From Paramecium tetraurelia (Eukaryota; Ciliophora; Oligohymenophorea; Peniculida; Parameciidae): DNA of 64,000 nt. A program made the translations under genes and the position numbers. The stretch spans positions 347,057 to 411,056 of the forward strand of contig NW_001799078.1 in the NCBI RefSeq assembly GCF_000165425.1, read 5' to 3'. The notes beneath the pieces are model-generated. The model was not told where the DNA came from. It saw only the letters and a list, made by a program, of their open reading frames with translations, and ran no database searches. This document shows, one piece after another, positions 12,619-24,891 of this stretch; positions within the stretch are counted from its first letter, which is position 1, and each line of letters starts with the position of its first letter.

Positions 12619-13293
12619 TCATTTTTTTGTTGCTTTCTTGGCTCCACCTCTTTTTGAGTAGAAGACATCGTCTCTTCTGAATTCAAATTCTAATTCTCTT
12701 GTTGTTAATAATTTATAGACAGCTTTGATTGCATCGAGTCTTGGTTCGACTTCATTTTTATCTTATTCATCCAAAAAGCTAATTGTGAATATTGAATAGT
12801 ACATTCTATAGAATTTAGTGCCATCGACTCTAACTCTTGTTCTTCTTCCCAAGATGGTAGATGGTGCAACAAGATCATCAAGAAGTCCATCATAGACAGA
12901 TGTGAGTGTTCTTGAATTTGGTCTTGTTTGAGATCTGTGACTTTTAACCCACTTGCTTTCAATTGTTCTCTTTGCAACAACCAATATTGTTGCCTTCAAT
13001 CTCTTCTCTAATTCTGGTAATAATTTTGAGCTAAGCAATTTACACATATGGATACCTCACTTTATTGTAGATTGATAAGCATGGATGGGGGATGAATACT
13101 AAATAAACTTGGCTTCTTAGCATTGATTTTTGCTGTATAATCAACAACTGATGAAACCTTAAGATTCTTGGCTTCTGTGACTGATTGCTCGATTTAGGTC
13201 AATGCAACACCAACTTATTATTCCAAATTTGTTAACTCATTATTGAACATATACTCTTACTTCACTTTTTTTCCAGAACTTATTTGCTGCCAT
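12619..13293 (-). CDS. RPS7: 40S ribosomal protein eS7 (RPS7)
   Basis: 199 residues after removal of three 25-nt introns; human eS7 has 194. Conserved landmarks are MLRSQVYLVFIPHPCLSIYN, LLPELEKRLKATILVVAKRT, SRTLTSVYDGLLDDLVAPS and TILGRRTRVRVDGTKFYRM. These match the eS7 core that packs on 18S rRNA in the small subunit. The amino-terminal 35 residues (MAANKFWKKSE...) diverge from animal proteins. The carboxyl end carries a basic extension (RGGAKKATKK) not present in the human protein. The gene is convergent with the 10202-12506 gene, 112 bp away. Confidence 0.93.
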
Positions 13294-14251
13294 TCCTGAT
13301 AAAAATTTGATTTTTTATTTAAATCTTTTTATTAATTATTTAGGCACATTTTTATTAGCAATTCATTATCATCTACAATTCATCAATCCCGCATCAGATC
13401 TATGACTTGTTCAATTATTCCTAGTCACTCTACATCAAGTCAACAAATTATCATTTCAATTTCAATATTATCCCCCTTTGTATTATGGCATACTTATTAA
13501 AACTAATTTAACTTGACTTTATTCTCTTAATTAATCAAATTCAAAATAACATATCATTTTTAATATCCATCATCACTTTTATATATCTCATTTTCAGTCT
13601 AACCTAAATAGAGTAGCTAAGTTTAATCATTTTAGAATGTTTTTCAGAAAAGATACCATCAAAAAAACTCCAAAAATTTTACATCTTTTATTAGCTAGAA
13701 ATAAGTTTTAGTGTTATGATGAAACAAATTTTCTCTGTTTTATATGTTTAACAAGGGATGGCTTTAATAATATTTCAATAATTGTTTATATTTTATAAAG
13801 TTTAGTACTATTTGCTAATTTATCTAAAATTCTCAATGGATTTACTGTTTTATCGCTTTATCTATGATTGGGGATTATAATTCAAAATATATTTTCTACT
13901 TATTTTTAATATCAACCTCTTAGGTTTATTTTGTCTTTAAAACTCAGGGTAGGAACAACAATAAAGGATTTAATTTAAAATTCTAAACTGAGTAATAAAT
14001 ATTTAATTATTTAATTTCGAAAAACAAACTATAATTTAAGATATGATATTTATTAAACCCAAAAAGTTGTTTTGTTTTAATTTCAATATTAAAAATGTTT
14101 AAAAATTAAATCCAAAGTCCAAAATACTGTTTTTTTCAAACTAAATTTATAAAGATATTTGGTTTTAATTTAAAAATCGTATAATCAATATATTTTGATC
14201 GAAAAGCAATTATAATTTTTTATAGAATTCTTTTTAATATAAATTTGAACA
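13294..14251. other. 960-bp intergenic region upstream of Hsp90
   Basis: Very AT-rich, with no ORF that looks coding in either direction. It lies between the divergent eS7 and Hsp90 genes and should hold both promoters. Several TTTTTAAA/TTTAAAAA stretches occur near 14,030-14,180. Confidence 0.5.
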
Positions 14252-14264
14252 GAATTTTCTAGAA
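14252..14264. promoter_or_regulatory. Heat-shock element (three alternating GAA/TTC units)
   Basis: The sequence GAAttTTCtaGAA gives three correctly spaced inverted 5-bp HSE units (nGAAnnTTCnnGAAn). It ends 61 bp before the Hsp90 ATG at 14326. This is the arrangement bound by trimeric heat-shock factor, so heat induction of the Hsp90 gene is likely. Confidence 0.7.
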
Positions 14265-14325
14265 TTAGAATTGGAGTATAAAATCGAGTTCCATCGATGC
14301 ATATTTTTAAGTTTAAAATTTAGTA

Positions 14326-16483
14326 ATGTCAACAGAGTAAAAGAAAGAAGAGTAATTCCACTTCAATGCCGATATCCAATAATTGATGGGTTTAATTATC
14401 AACACATTCTATTCAAACAAAGAAATTTTCTTGAGAGAATTGATTTCCAATGCCTCAGATGCTTTAGATAAGATTAGATACAAGTCTATTACAGATCCAG
14501 ACAGTGCTGGTTTGACCATTGAGCCAAACTTCAAGATTAAGATTATTCCAGATAAGAATAATAATACTTTGACAATCCAGGATACAGGTATTGGTATGAC
14601 TAGAGATGAAATGATCAATAACTTGGGTACCATTGCAAAATCAGGAACCAAGGCCTTCATGGAAGCTTTGAGCTCAGGAGCCGATATTTCTATGATTGGA
14701 CAATTTGGTGTTGGTTTCTACTCTGCTTACTTGGTAGCTGATAAGGTTGTTGTGATCTCCAAGGCTGTTGGTTCCCAATAATACAGATGGGAATCATAAG
14801 CTGGTGGAACATTCTTTGTCTATGATGATTCTGAGAATCCAGTCTAATTGACAAGAGGTTCATGCATCGTTTTACACATGAAGTAAGATAACTTGGAGTT
14901 CTTGGAAGAAAAGAGAATAAAGGATTTGGTTAAGAAGCACTCAGAATTCATTGGATTTCCAATAGAATTATAAATTGAGAAGACTACTGAAAAGGAAGTC
15001 AGTGATGATGAAGATGAGAATAAGGAAAAGAAGGCTGAAGAAGGTGAAGTCTAAGAAGAAAAGGACAAGGCTGAAAAGAAGAAGAAGAAGATCAAGGAAG
15101 TCAGTACCGAATTTGAATAAGTTAATAAGAATAAGCCTTTATGGATGAAGAAACCAGAAGAAATCACCAAGGAAGAATATGCTAATTTCTACAAATAATT
15201 GACCAATGATTGGGAAGAACATTTGTCAGTCAAATAATTCTCAGTTGAAGGAGGTTTGGAATTCAAGGCTGTCCTCTTCATTCCAAAGAGAGCACCTTTC
15301 GATTTGTTTGAAACAAAGAAGAAGAAGAACAATATCAAATTGTATGTCAGAAGAGTCTTCATTATGGATGACTGTGAAGAATTGATCCCAGAATATTTGG
15401 GATTCGTTAAGGGAGTTGTTGATTCTGAAGACTTACCTTTGAACATTTCAAGAGAATTCTTGTAACACAACAAGATCCTGAAAGTCATCAAGAAGAACAT
15501 CACCAAGAAATGCATTGAAATGTTCTAAGAAATTAGTGAAAACGCTGAAGATTACAAGAAATTCTATGAGCAATTCTCAAAGAATCTTAAATTAGGTATC
15601 CATGAAGATTCAGCCAACAGAACCAAATTGAGCGAATTCCTAAGATTCCACACATCAAAGAGTGGTGAAGAATAAATCTCACTCAAGGACTATGTTGGAA
15701 AAATGAAGGAAGGATAAAAGGATATCTTCTTCATTACAGGAGAATCCAAAGCCTCAGTTGCTGCATCACCATTTGTTGAAGCTTTGAAGAAGAAGGATTA
15801 TGAAGTCATCTATATGATTGACCCAATTGATGAATATGTCATCCAATAATTGAAGGAATTCGATGGAAAGAAGTTGAAGAATTGCACAAAGGAAGGCTTA
15901 GACTTAGATTAAACTGAAGATGAAAAGAAGAAATTCGAAGAATAAAAGTCTGCATTTGAAGGATTATGCAAATTAGTCAAGGAAATCTTGGGAGACAAGG
16001 TTGAAAAGGTCTAATTAGGATAAAGACTCGACTAATCACCATGTGTTTTGGTCACTGGTGAATACGGATGGTCTGCCAATATGGAAAGAATCATGAAAGC
16101 TTAAGCCTTGAGAGATCCATCAATGAGCAGCTATATGATGTCAAAGAAGACCTTAGAAATCAATGCCAATCATCCAATCCTTACTGAATTAAAGAAGAAG
16201 TCAGACAAGGATAAGAGTGACAAGACAGTTCAAAGATCTAATCTGGTTGCTCTATGAAACTGCTCTTTCTCACTTCAGGATTCAGTCTTGATGACCCAAC
16301 TCACTTTGCTAATAGAATCCACAAGATGATTAAACTCGGTTTATCAATTGATGATGCTGGTATTGAAGAAGAAGATGAGAAGCTTCCATAATTAGAGGTA
16401 TTATTAATTATTTAAATTTTTCTTAGAAAAAGGAAGATGCCAATACTGAAGCCACCAAATCAAAGATGGAAGAAGTTGATTGA
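14326..16483 (+). CDS. Cytosolic Hsp90 chaperone, interrupted by two +1 frameshifts near the 3' end
   Basis: Starts MSTEQKKEEQ at 14326. Hsp90 signatures are clear: [58 protein letters not shown] and [17 protein letters not shown] (ATP-binding GHKL domain), then the charged linker and middle domain ([10 protein letters not shown]). The last exon ends MEEVD, the cytosolic TPR-docking tail. The ATG frame stops early at TGA 16255-16257 (643 codons). The Hsp90 frame ([27 protein letters not shown]) returns only if one base is discounted at about 16,231-16,234 (CAAAG) and another at about 16,265-16,268 (CTTTC). With both corrections and the 29-nt intron at 16398-16426 removed, the protein would be about 708 residues. 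Both sites are homopolymers, so sequencing error or recent gene decay are both possible. Confidence 0.9.
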
Positions 16484-16645
16484 TTTATATTAATTGTTTG
16501 TTTAAAATTAATAATTAAATAAAAAAGAATAAATTTTAATACTTCATCATATTATAAAACAGTGTAAATAATGATATATTATGGTAATATTATAATGTAT
16601 TGTAAATCGAAATTACATAAAATTTATTTAAATATCTGAAAATCA

Positions 16646-18725
16646 ATGGGTTGTGGCGTATCTAATGCTCACTAATTTATGAGATATTCATAAGAGAAAG
16701 TTACCGAAAATGAACTAGGTTCCTTGGAGAATAACAAAGGATAAACTACAGTTAGGAGAAATGTCAAATATACAAATCAGTTGCTCATGATCCCACAGCA
16801 AGGAATTACAACATTATAAGAGATGCTTAATAACAGTGTTGCAAAATTCGGCAATCAACCATGCCTTGGCAAATATGAAGGAGATAATTTCTAATTCCTT
16901 TCATACAATTAAGTAAACGAGGAAGCAATCCATTTAGGAAGTGGGTAATATTTTAAATGAGGTTTAGAATTTCTAACTTGAATTTAGTGAAGGAGGTCCA
17001 AGAATATCAACACTACAAATTAAAATTGATAGGAATCTTTGCAAAAAATAGAAGAGAGTGGATGATCTTAGATTGGGCCAATATCATTTATGGTTATACA
17101 ATGGTGCCCTTTTACGACACCCTTGGTCCTGAGTCAATCCCCTTCATTCTTGATTAGACCAACATTGAAACCATGCTCATTAGTGCAGATGCAACAAAAT
17201 CATTGCTCTAATGCAAAGAGAAACATAAATTGAAAAATTTAGTTTTGCTAGATCCTCTCTCAGAATAACAAGCTAATGACTTAAAAAATAAAGGCTATCA
17301 CTTGTTTAAATTCGAAGAAGTAGTAGAAAATGGCAAGAAATCGACAGTTCAACATGCTCAAGTTTAGCCATCCTCCGTCTACACTTTATGTTATACTTCT
17401 GGAACAACAGGCAATCCTAAAGGAGCCATACTATCTCATGGTAATTTCATTTCTGCAATCGGCAGTACATAAGCAACCGATGCTAATATCACTTCAACAG
17501 ATGTTCATTTGTCATATTTGCCTCTACCTCATGTGATGGAGAGATTGATTGTACTCACTATGCTCTTCACTGGTTCTTCTATTGGGTATTATCCTCAATA
17601 ACATATAGATTCTACCGAGGCGATCCTAATTTATTAAAGGAAGACATTTAAAAACTTAGACCCACAATCTTTGCCTCTGTTCCTAGACTATACAACAAGT
17701 TCTATGATGGCATCAAAGCTAAGATTAATGAAGTCACAGGTGTTAAAAAGTCCTTTGCAGAACGAGCAGTCAGAGTGAAACTAGAAAATCTAAGATCAGA
17801 AGCCAAATATACAAGTGGTTTATATGACAAAGCCTTTCAAGGAGTCAGAGATTTATTTGGAGGCAGATGTAGACTTATGATCACAGGCTCTGCTCCTATT
17901 CAATAGGAAGTTATTGATTTCCTCAAAATTGCTGCATGTTGTCCAATCCTAGAGGGATATGGCTAAACAGAATCAACAGCATTATCCTTCTCTACAGGTG
18001 CATGGGATCCAAAGTCTGCTCATCTTGGTGGACCTGCTGCAAATACAGAGTTTAAATTAGTGGATGTTCCCGACATGAATTACACATCTCTAGATGTTGT
18101 GAATGGTGTTAAAACACCAAGAGGGGAAATTTGTTTAAAAGGACATGGAGTTTTCTTAGGCTATTATAAAGATCCTGAAAAAACTGCTGAAGCCATAGAT
18201 GAAGCTGGATGGTTGCACACAGGAGATATAGGTTTAATTACTGAAAATGGAGGAGTTAAAATTATTGATAGGAAGAAAAATATATTTAAGTTATAATAAG
18301 GGGAATATATTGCTCCAGAGAAAATAGAAGCCATTTACAATAGAGTTTAAGGTGTTTCTGAGTCATTCATTTATGGTGATTCTCTTTAGAGTCAAATTGT
18401 GGCTATTATAGTTCCCATGAAGGACTTTGTTGAAAAATATGCAGCAGAAAAATCTATCTAAGGGGATTTTGAACAGCTATGCAAAAATCCAGAAATCATC
18501 AGCTATTATTAAAAAAATATCAATGACTATGGAAGAGCCAACAAACTTAATTCATTAGAAATTGTAAATTTTAATCATAAATTTTATTAGGCTAAGTTAG
18601 TACATTTAGAACCTCAACCATTATAAACATTTGGATGCTTGACATCAACCTTTAAGTTATAAAGACATATTGCCAAATAGGTGTTTGCTAAACAAATTGA
18701 ACAGCTCTATAAGAGTTAGGCTTGA
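16646..18725 (+). CDS. Long-chain acyl-CoA synthetase (AMP-forming) with MGCG N-terminus
   Basis: 668 residues after removal of introns of 23, 23 and 27 nt (the last at 18564-18590). The adenylate-forming signature YTSGTTGNPKGA (P-loop) is present at about residue 235. Also visible are LPLPHVMER, PTIFASVPRLYNKFYDGI, EGYGQTEST, the hinge motif GWLHTGDIG and IIDRKKNIFKLQQGEYIAPE (catalytic and CoA region). The enzyme activates fatty acids to acyl-CoA via acyl-AMP at membranes. The start MGCGVSNAH is an N-myristoylation-type amino terminus with an adjacent Cys. It is unusual for this family, whose members normally use a hydrophobic anchor, and suggests lipid-mediated membrane attachment. The gene follows Hsp90 by about 160 bp on the same strand. 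Confidence 0.93.
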
Positions 18726-19535
18726 TAATCATATTTTGAAGTAATTATTGAATGTAATAATTTATAAAAAATTTATGGAAAATATAAGACATTCAATAAT
18801 TATTAGACAATAAGTTAATATTTTTATTAATGGTTGTTGTGGTTATTTCAATAAAATTATAGTTTTTCTAAATTTACTCTATATTAGAAGGGAAATAACT
18901 TCAAAATATTTAAATAAGCCTTATGAAATCTAAAATTATTAATTATTGAATAATAAATAATGAGTGCTTCTATCATTTTATAATCAAGATAAAGATAATA
19001 GAGTTTTTCAAAAAAGAATTTTCACATCTGACAGTTATTTGACTTAGCCATAAATGTAACAAAAATAATAATAAAAGTAACAATTAAATTATAAAAGGTT
19101 TAGCATTATTATTATTATTATTCATTTATATTAATGATATTTAAGTAGAAAGTTGAATTTTCTTACATTTAATTAATGAAAACCTTTTTTAATAAGGATT
19201 GAACAGTAATTAAAATTGCATTGTGTAGATCTTTAGGACTTACTCATTTTTAATTCTTTTAGTTATTTATTTATTAGAATGCCAACCATATTTAACAATC
19301 AGCAATTTATTTAAGATTTTGATTGACTGAATTTAATTGAATTTCATATAAATTGGTTGAGCAATCTATAAGAATTTGATAATTGATCTTCTTATGTTTA
19401 AAAATTAATCAATCAATCAATAGTCGTTGAATTGAACAATAATTAATAAATTAGTATTTTTTTCTTTAAATTATATTATAAAAAATTGATTTTTAAGAAA
19501 CATTAAGAAAACACTTTAATTTAAGAGAAATCAAA
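18726..19535. other. Intergenic region with short microsatellites
   Basis: About 810 bp, very AT-rich, between convergent genes. It contains an (ATT)n run at about 19105-19122 and an (ATCA)n-type run near 19405-19420. No coding-like frame seen. Confidence 0.5.
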
Positions 19536-20263
19536 TCATTCTTGAACTTTTAGATAAGGATGTTACTCTCCTTTGTATTTTTTCAAGATTGTGTAATAAA
19601 ATCGATTTTTTACTTGATTTTCCTAAAATTAGTATTATATAATACTGATCTGTTATTGAGCTTTTTGGAAATGATTGCCCATCTAGCTCCTCCTTATTTG
19701 AATTCTTCGAGAATAATCTCATCCTCTTCATCGGTCCAATGATCATGATTGATGGTGGGATTGATTTAATTGACATATCTATCTCTCACTTGTTTCGAAG
19801 TACGACCTGGCAATTCTAAAATTTAATGTGAGATAATACTTTAACTAATCTTGATCCATTGCCTTCCAAATTCAGCATAGGACTCAAGAAGTATTTTATC
19901 TTCATCAACTGTCCATTTCTTTTTCGTTCTCTTTTCTTAATCCATTAGTTTTCTGTACTTTTAAGAACATTGGGAAATATTCCTTCCTTTTAGATGTTTG
20001 ATAACGAATTTCCAATTCCCATGATACTTTTTGTAATATTAGACTAAATTATTGACTTCCTCCTCAGTCCACAATTGGCCTTTGCCTCTAACAATGCCAC
20101 TAGCATTGGTGTGGACTTCTTCCTCAATTATTTTGGTTTGTTCTTTTTCACTGTCTGAATGTTATTCTTCTTTTGTTGAATCAAATTTAGGAACAGGAGG
20201 GATTTAGTAAGGAATATAGCAAGGAACAAAGACGTAAACTGGATTAGGTTGATTATAGTACAT
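19536..20263 (-). CDS. Myb-domain DNA-binding protein with three repeats
   Basis: 226 residues after removal of introns of 24 and 23 nt. Three successive Myb/SANT repeats follow a 60-residue acidic and Pro-containing head. Repeat 1 begins LWTEEEVNNLVQYYKKYHGNW. Repeat 2 has KWTVDEDKILLESYAEFG...GRTSKQVRDRY. Repeat 3 has HWTDEEDEIILEEFKQGG...NRSENQVKNRFYYTI. The third helices (KQVRDRYVNQ, NQVKNRFYY) match DNA-recognition helices of animal and plant Myb proteins, so this is probably a sequence-specific nuclear factor. The short length, with no long activation region, is typical of protist Myb proteins. Two other Myb genes lie in this window (23,912 and 56,466). Confidence 0.87.
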
Positions 20264-20356
20264 AAAATAGATATTAATTCCTAATTTATTTATGTTATAA
20301 GAAGAGAATATAGAATAGTTGACAAAAAAATATAGACCATAAATTACTATAAAATA

Positions 20357-21835
<1,479 letters not shown>

Positions 21836-22364
21836 TAATATAATTTAATTTTATTCTTTATCCAGATAATTATTTCTGCTTCTATACTAAAATCCCAAAA
21901 TCTCAATTATTTAATTCAATTACGCATTTACTCTATAACTTATTTTTCAACCCCTTCTTTTAAAGATGCCATTGATACTGATTATTGCCCTATATAATTA
22001 TTCCAAAAATAGAACCATTTCATTATATAGTTAAAAACCCCTCATTTTTAATTTTATACTACAAATTTACAATGATTTTCTATTTTCTTATTCTTCCCTT
22101 ACATAAGGATTCCTAAATAATTCACCTCTGTTAATTTTTAAGTCTCTCATCATCAGTCAATGATTTCACTATCACTTATTATACTTTTCGATAAAGTTCC
22201 ATATGGAGTTATTATAATTTCTAATAATTAACAAAATTTTTACTTAGAATAAAAATATAATATTCAAATATGTAAATAATATGAGAAATATGCTAATATA
22301 ATTCCTTTATTTATCAAAGAATGATTAATTGTATTTGAAATATATTTTAATTCCATTTCTATCT
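21836..22364. other. 530-bp intergenic region, nothing recognised
   Basis: AT-rich DNA between divergent genes, with no coding-like frame or repeat seen. It probably holds promoters for both neighbours. Confidence 0.5.
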
Positions 22365-23335
22365 ATGAAATTACTCAACATCATAATCCTTTTGCTCTTT
22401 TTAGAGTCTATTAGCAAAATTCAATACAATTTGGGGAAGAATATTTCCTTAAATTTTTAGCTTATTATCAACCTTATTAATATTGATGAATTTTATTTTA
22501 ATTCTAAACATCTCTCATTATTTTTTGCATACAGCAATGAATAAAACTTAATGAACAAATCCATAGTTAAATAGGTATATATTATAATCATTATTATCAG
22601 TTAAATGATTACTTTCTCTGGTACTTGAAAATTAATAAAATGCATTTCAATTTGCTCCTTGATAATTATAATTCACAAATATCTTATTATATATTTTACT
22701 CATCCTCCCTTTAACAAAACAAGTTGATTGATCAATTAATACAATTTATATTATTAGCATAAAGAAATCACTTAAATATTAGAGTGAACTCATCATTCAA
22801 GGTTAATAAATGCAATGAAAAATTCATTTACGATGCTATTTGAGTTGAAAGGTTAGGATTCATAAAATTCAGATTTTTTGGAGGAAGAAAATCAAATTCA
22901 TAGAGATTAAACAGAAATATTGAATAAGGTAATCATCCCTAATGATAAGGGGAATCCAAGAAATATAGCTTTTTAACATTAAAGGATTATATTTTATTCC
23001 TTAAAAATGATTATTTAACATTATATTACAATTTTTACTTGAAATCTATAATTACTTTAGAGTTTTAATATTTGAATATTGAATTATCAACGAGATTATG
23101 TGAATTAAATGATTATTTTTATTTTATCATATTTTAAAAGCAGTCTAATAGGTTTCAGAAATTCAATAAAAATGTTCCATTGTTTTTCAGGCGAGTAGAA
23201 ATTATGGTTATTCATATTCCTATGGTGTTTGATTATTTAGATATGATATAAAAACATGTATTTTTGATTATGTTTACAAAAATAAATAAATTATATAACG
23301 AATTTTAAAAAAATAATTAATTTTTCTATTTTTGA
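22365..23335 (+). pseudogene. Secreted/membrane-type protein gene interrupted by one in-frame TGA
   Basis: The ATG at 22365 opens with a clear signal-peptide-like sequence (MKLLNIIILLLFLESISKIQ). With a 26-nt intron removed near 22,572, the frame runs 150 codons to TGA at 22841-22843. The same frame then continues. With a 21-nt intron at 22929-22949 removed, it stays open to TGA at 23333-23335, giving 307 codons with one internal TGA. Both halves look coding (VERLGFIKFRFFGGRK, ELSTRLCELNDYFYF). The second half has no initiator ATG near its start, which argues against two genes. Alternatives are a 150-residue secreted protein ending at 22843, a decaying gene, UGA readthrough, or a sequencing error. 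No family was recognised. Confidence 0.5.
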
Positions 23336-23911
23336 TATAAATTATTATATTTTCAAATAGTTTTGTATCACATACTGGTAATTTCGTAATGAAAAGTGCC
23401 TTAAAATGACTTGAGTATTTTATAATTTAGCAGAGATTCAAAAATTAGTAAATAATCAATTTAAGAAACATTTAAATATATAATAAATTTCATTTCTCTT
23501 CATTATTAATCTATAATAATTATAATTTGTAACCATCAACTTTTTTTAATTCAAGACTCTAAGGTCTATGGTATTATGCCCCTTTTTCAAAATTGGAAGA
23601 ATTGAAGGGCATAAAGAGATTTTAATATTGATTTAAAATTTAAATTTAGAAAGTGTTATTTTAATTCACAATAATAATGATAGAACTTCAGAGGGAGGTT
23701 GAAATCATGAAAAGTTGGATATGCTTTGTTATTATGCTAACCAAAGCGACTGCTTTTTATTAAAAAATAAATAAATTAGAATAAATTATAAGTAATAATT
23801 AATTTTAATACAAAAAAAATAAACAACATATATATAAATTCAATCATTATTTCACTATTTGTGAAAATTTATTATATCTCTTAATTATATTTGAATATCA
23901 TCTCTAATTAG
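23336..23911. other. Gene-poor region with possible coding relic
   Basis: A plus-strand frame at about 23,569-23,850 (starts ATG near ctATGGTATTATG) reads coding-like (LIQNLNLESVILIHNNNDRT). It is cut by TGA at about 23,701-23,703 and then reads on (HEKLDMLCYYANQSDC). It may be a further exon or relic of the interrupted gene upstream. Not confident enough to call a gene. Confidence 0.3.
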
Positions 23912-24891
23912 ATGTAGATGAAAAAAAATTCCCTTGATCGCCAAGCAATTTAAAACTTATTCACAAACATAGACAATCAATTTAAAATATAGCTCTTATC
24001 CACAAACTGTTTTCCGTTACAATATATTCCAACATATGATGAATTAAGTTCTATTTTGAATACTTTCGAAAAGAGCAATTTTAACAAAAAAGGAGCTTGG
24101 ACACCTTGCTAAGAAAAATTATTAAATGTTGTTGTGTTCGGGGTATGTTTATAGAATCGTATCCTTCCTCATGATTTGGTATAAAATATTCACTTATTAT
24201 AGATGATTTAAGATTGGGAAAGAATATCTAGATTGATAATTCATCATAATTGGAAGGCATGCAGAAATAGATGGCTTTAAGAAAAATAAGCTAAAGCTAG
24301 TTGGACTTTGGAGGAGGACCAAGCCCTTATCTAGTTATACAATTAGCATCCAAACAAATGGTGTGACATTGCCATTGAATTGATGAAGAAATGTCAAACA
24401 CCATACGCAAGACAAGGAAAATAATGTCGGGATAGATGGGTTAATAAACTAGACCCAAATATTAAGAAGTAAAGAGTAATTAATATCAGTTTAGGGATCC
24501 TTGGACTAAAGAAGAAGAGCTGATGCTATTTTAAGAAGTAAAGAAAAAAGGAAAGAGATGGGCAGAAATCTCATTATAAATATTTTAATTAAGAAGAACT
24601 GAAAACACTATTAAAAACCGATATTACAACTTGATCAAGTAGGAACAGAATAAACTCAAGTTGAGCAAAATGAGCAATGATGAGAAGGAATATTTTGTGA
24701 TGAATAAAATTATTAAGGAACTTTAAGAGAAAGTTTATTAAAATTAACATAATTGTCTTGATGATACTAACTGGAAATAAATAATGAGTTCAAATTTTAA
24801 AATTTCTTAGTTTTCGTAACAACTTTGTAATATTGAATGTCTGATTATGATAAAAGGCAGGAAATTAGTTAAGCTAAATGGAACTTTATGA
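23912..24891 (+). CDS. Myb-domain protein with three SANT/Myb repeats
   Basis: 309 residues after removal of introns of 24 nt (24179-24202) and 26 nt. Starts MQMKKNSLDRQ. Three Myb-type repeats can be traced. Repeat 1 is KGAWTPCQEKLLNVV...NWKACRNRWL. Repeat 2 is ASWTLEEDQALIQLYNQ...GKQCRDRWVNKLDP. Repeat 3 is DPWTKEEELMLFQEVKKKG...TENTIKNRYYNLI. The second and third repeats have good tryptophan spacing and recognition helices. The first is degenerate and carries a longer loop. The amino-terminal 70 residues and the carboxyl tail are not recognised. It is probably a nuclear DNA-binding protein. It shares overall design with the Myb genes at 19,536 and 56,466 but is not a close copy of either. 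Confidence 0.85.

Noticed and set aside
15189-15515. Minus-strand 108-codon frame
   Set aside because: Antisense to the Hsp90 middle domain.
16225-16280. Explaining the Hsp90 frame break by an intron
   Set aside because: The possible GT-AG pairs here are 51 or 33 nt long, both multiples of three, and do not restore the Hsp90 frame; they would also delete the conserved WLLYETALL segment.
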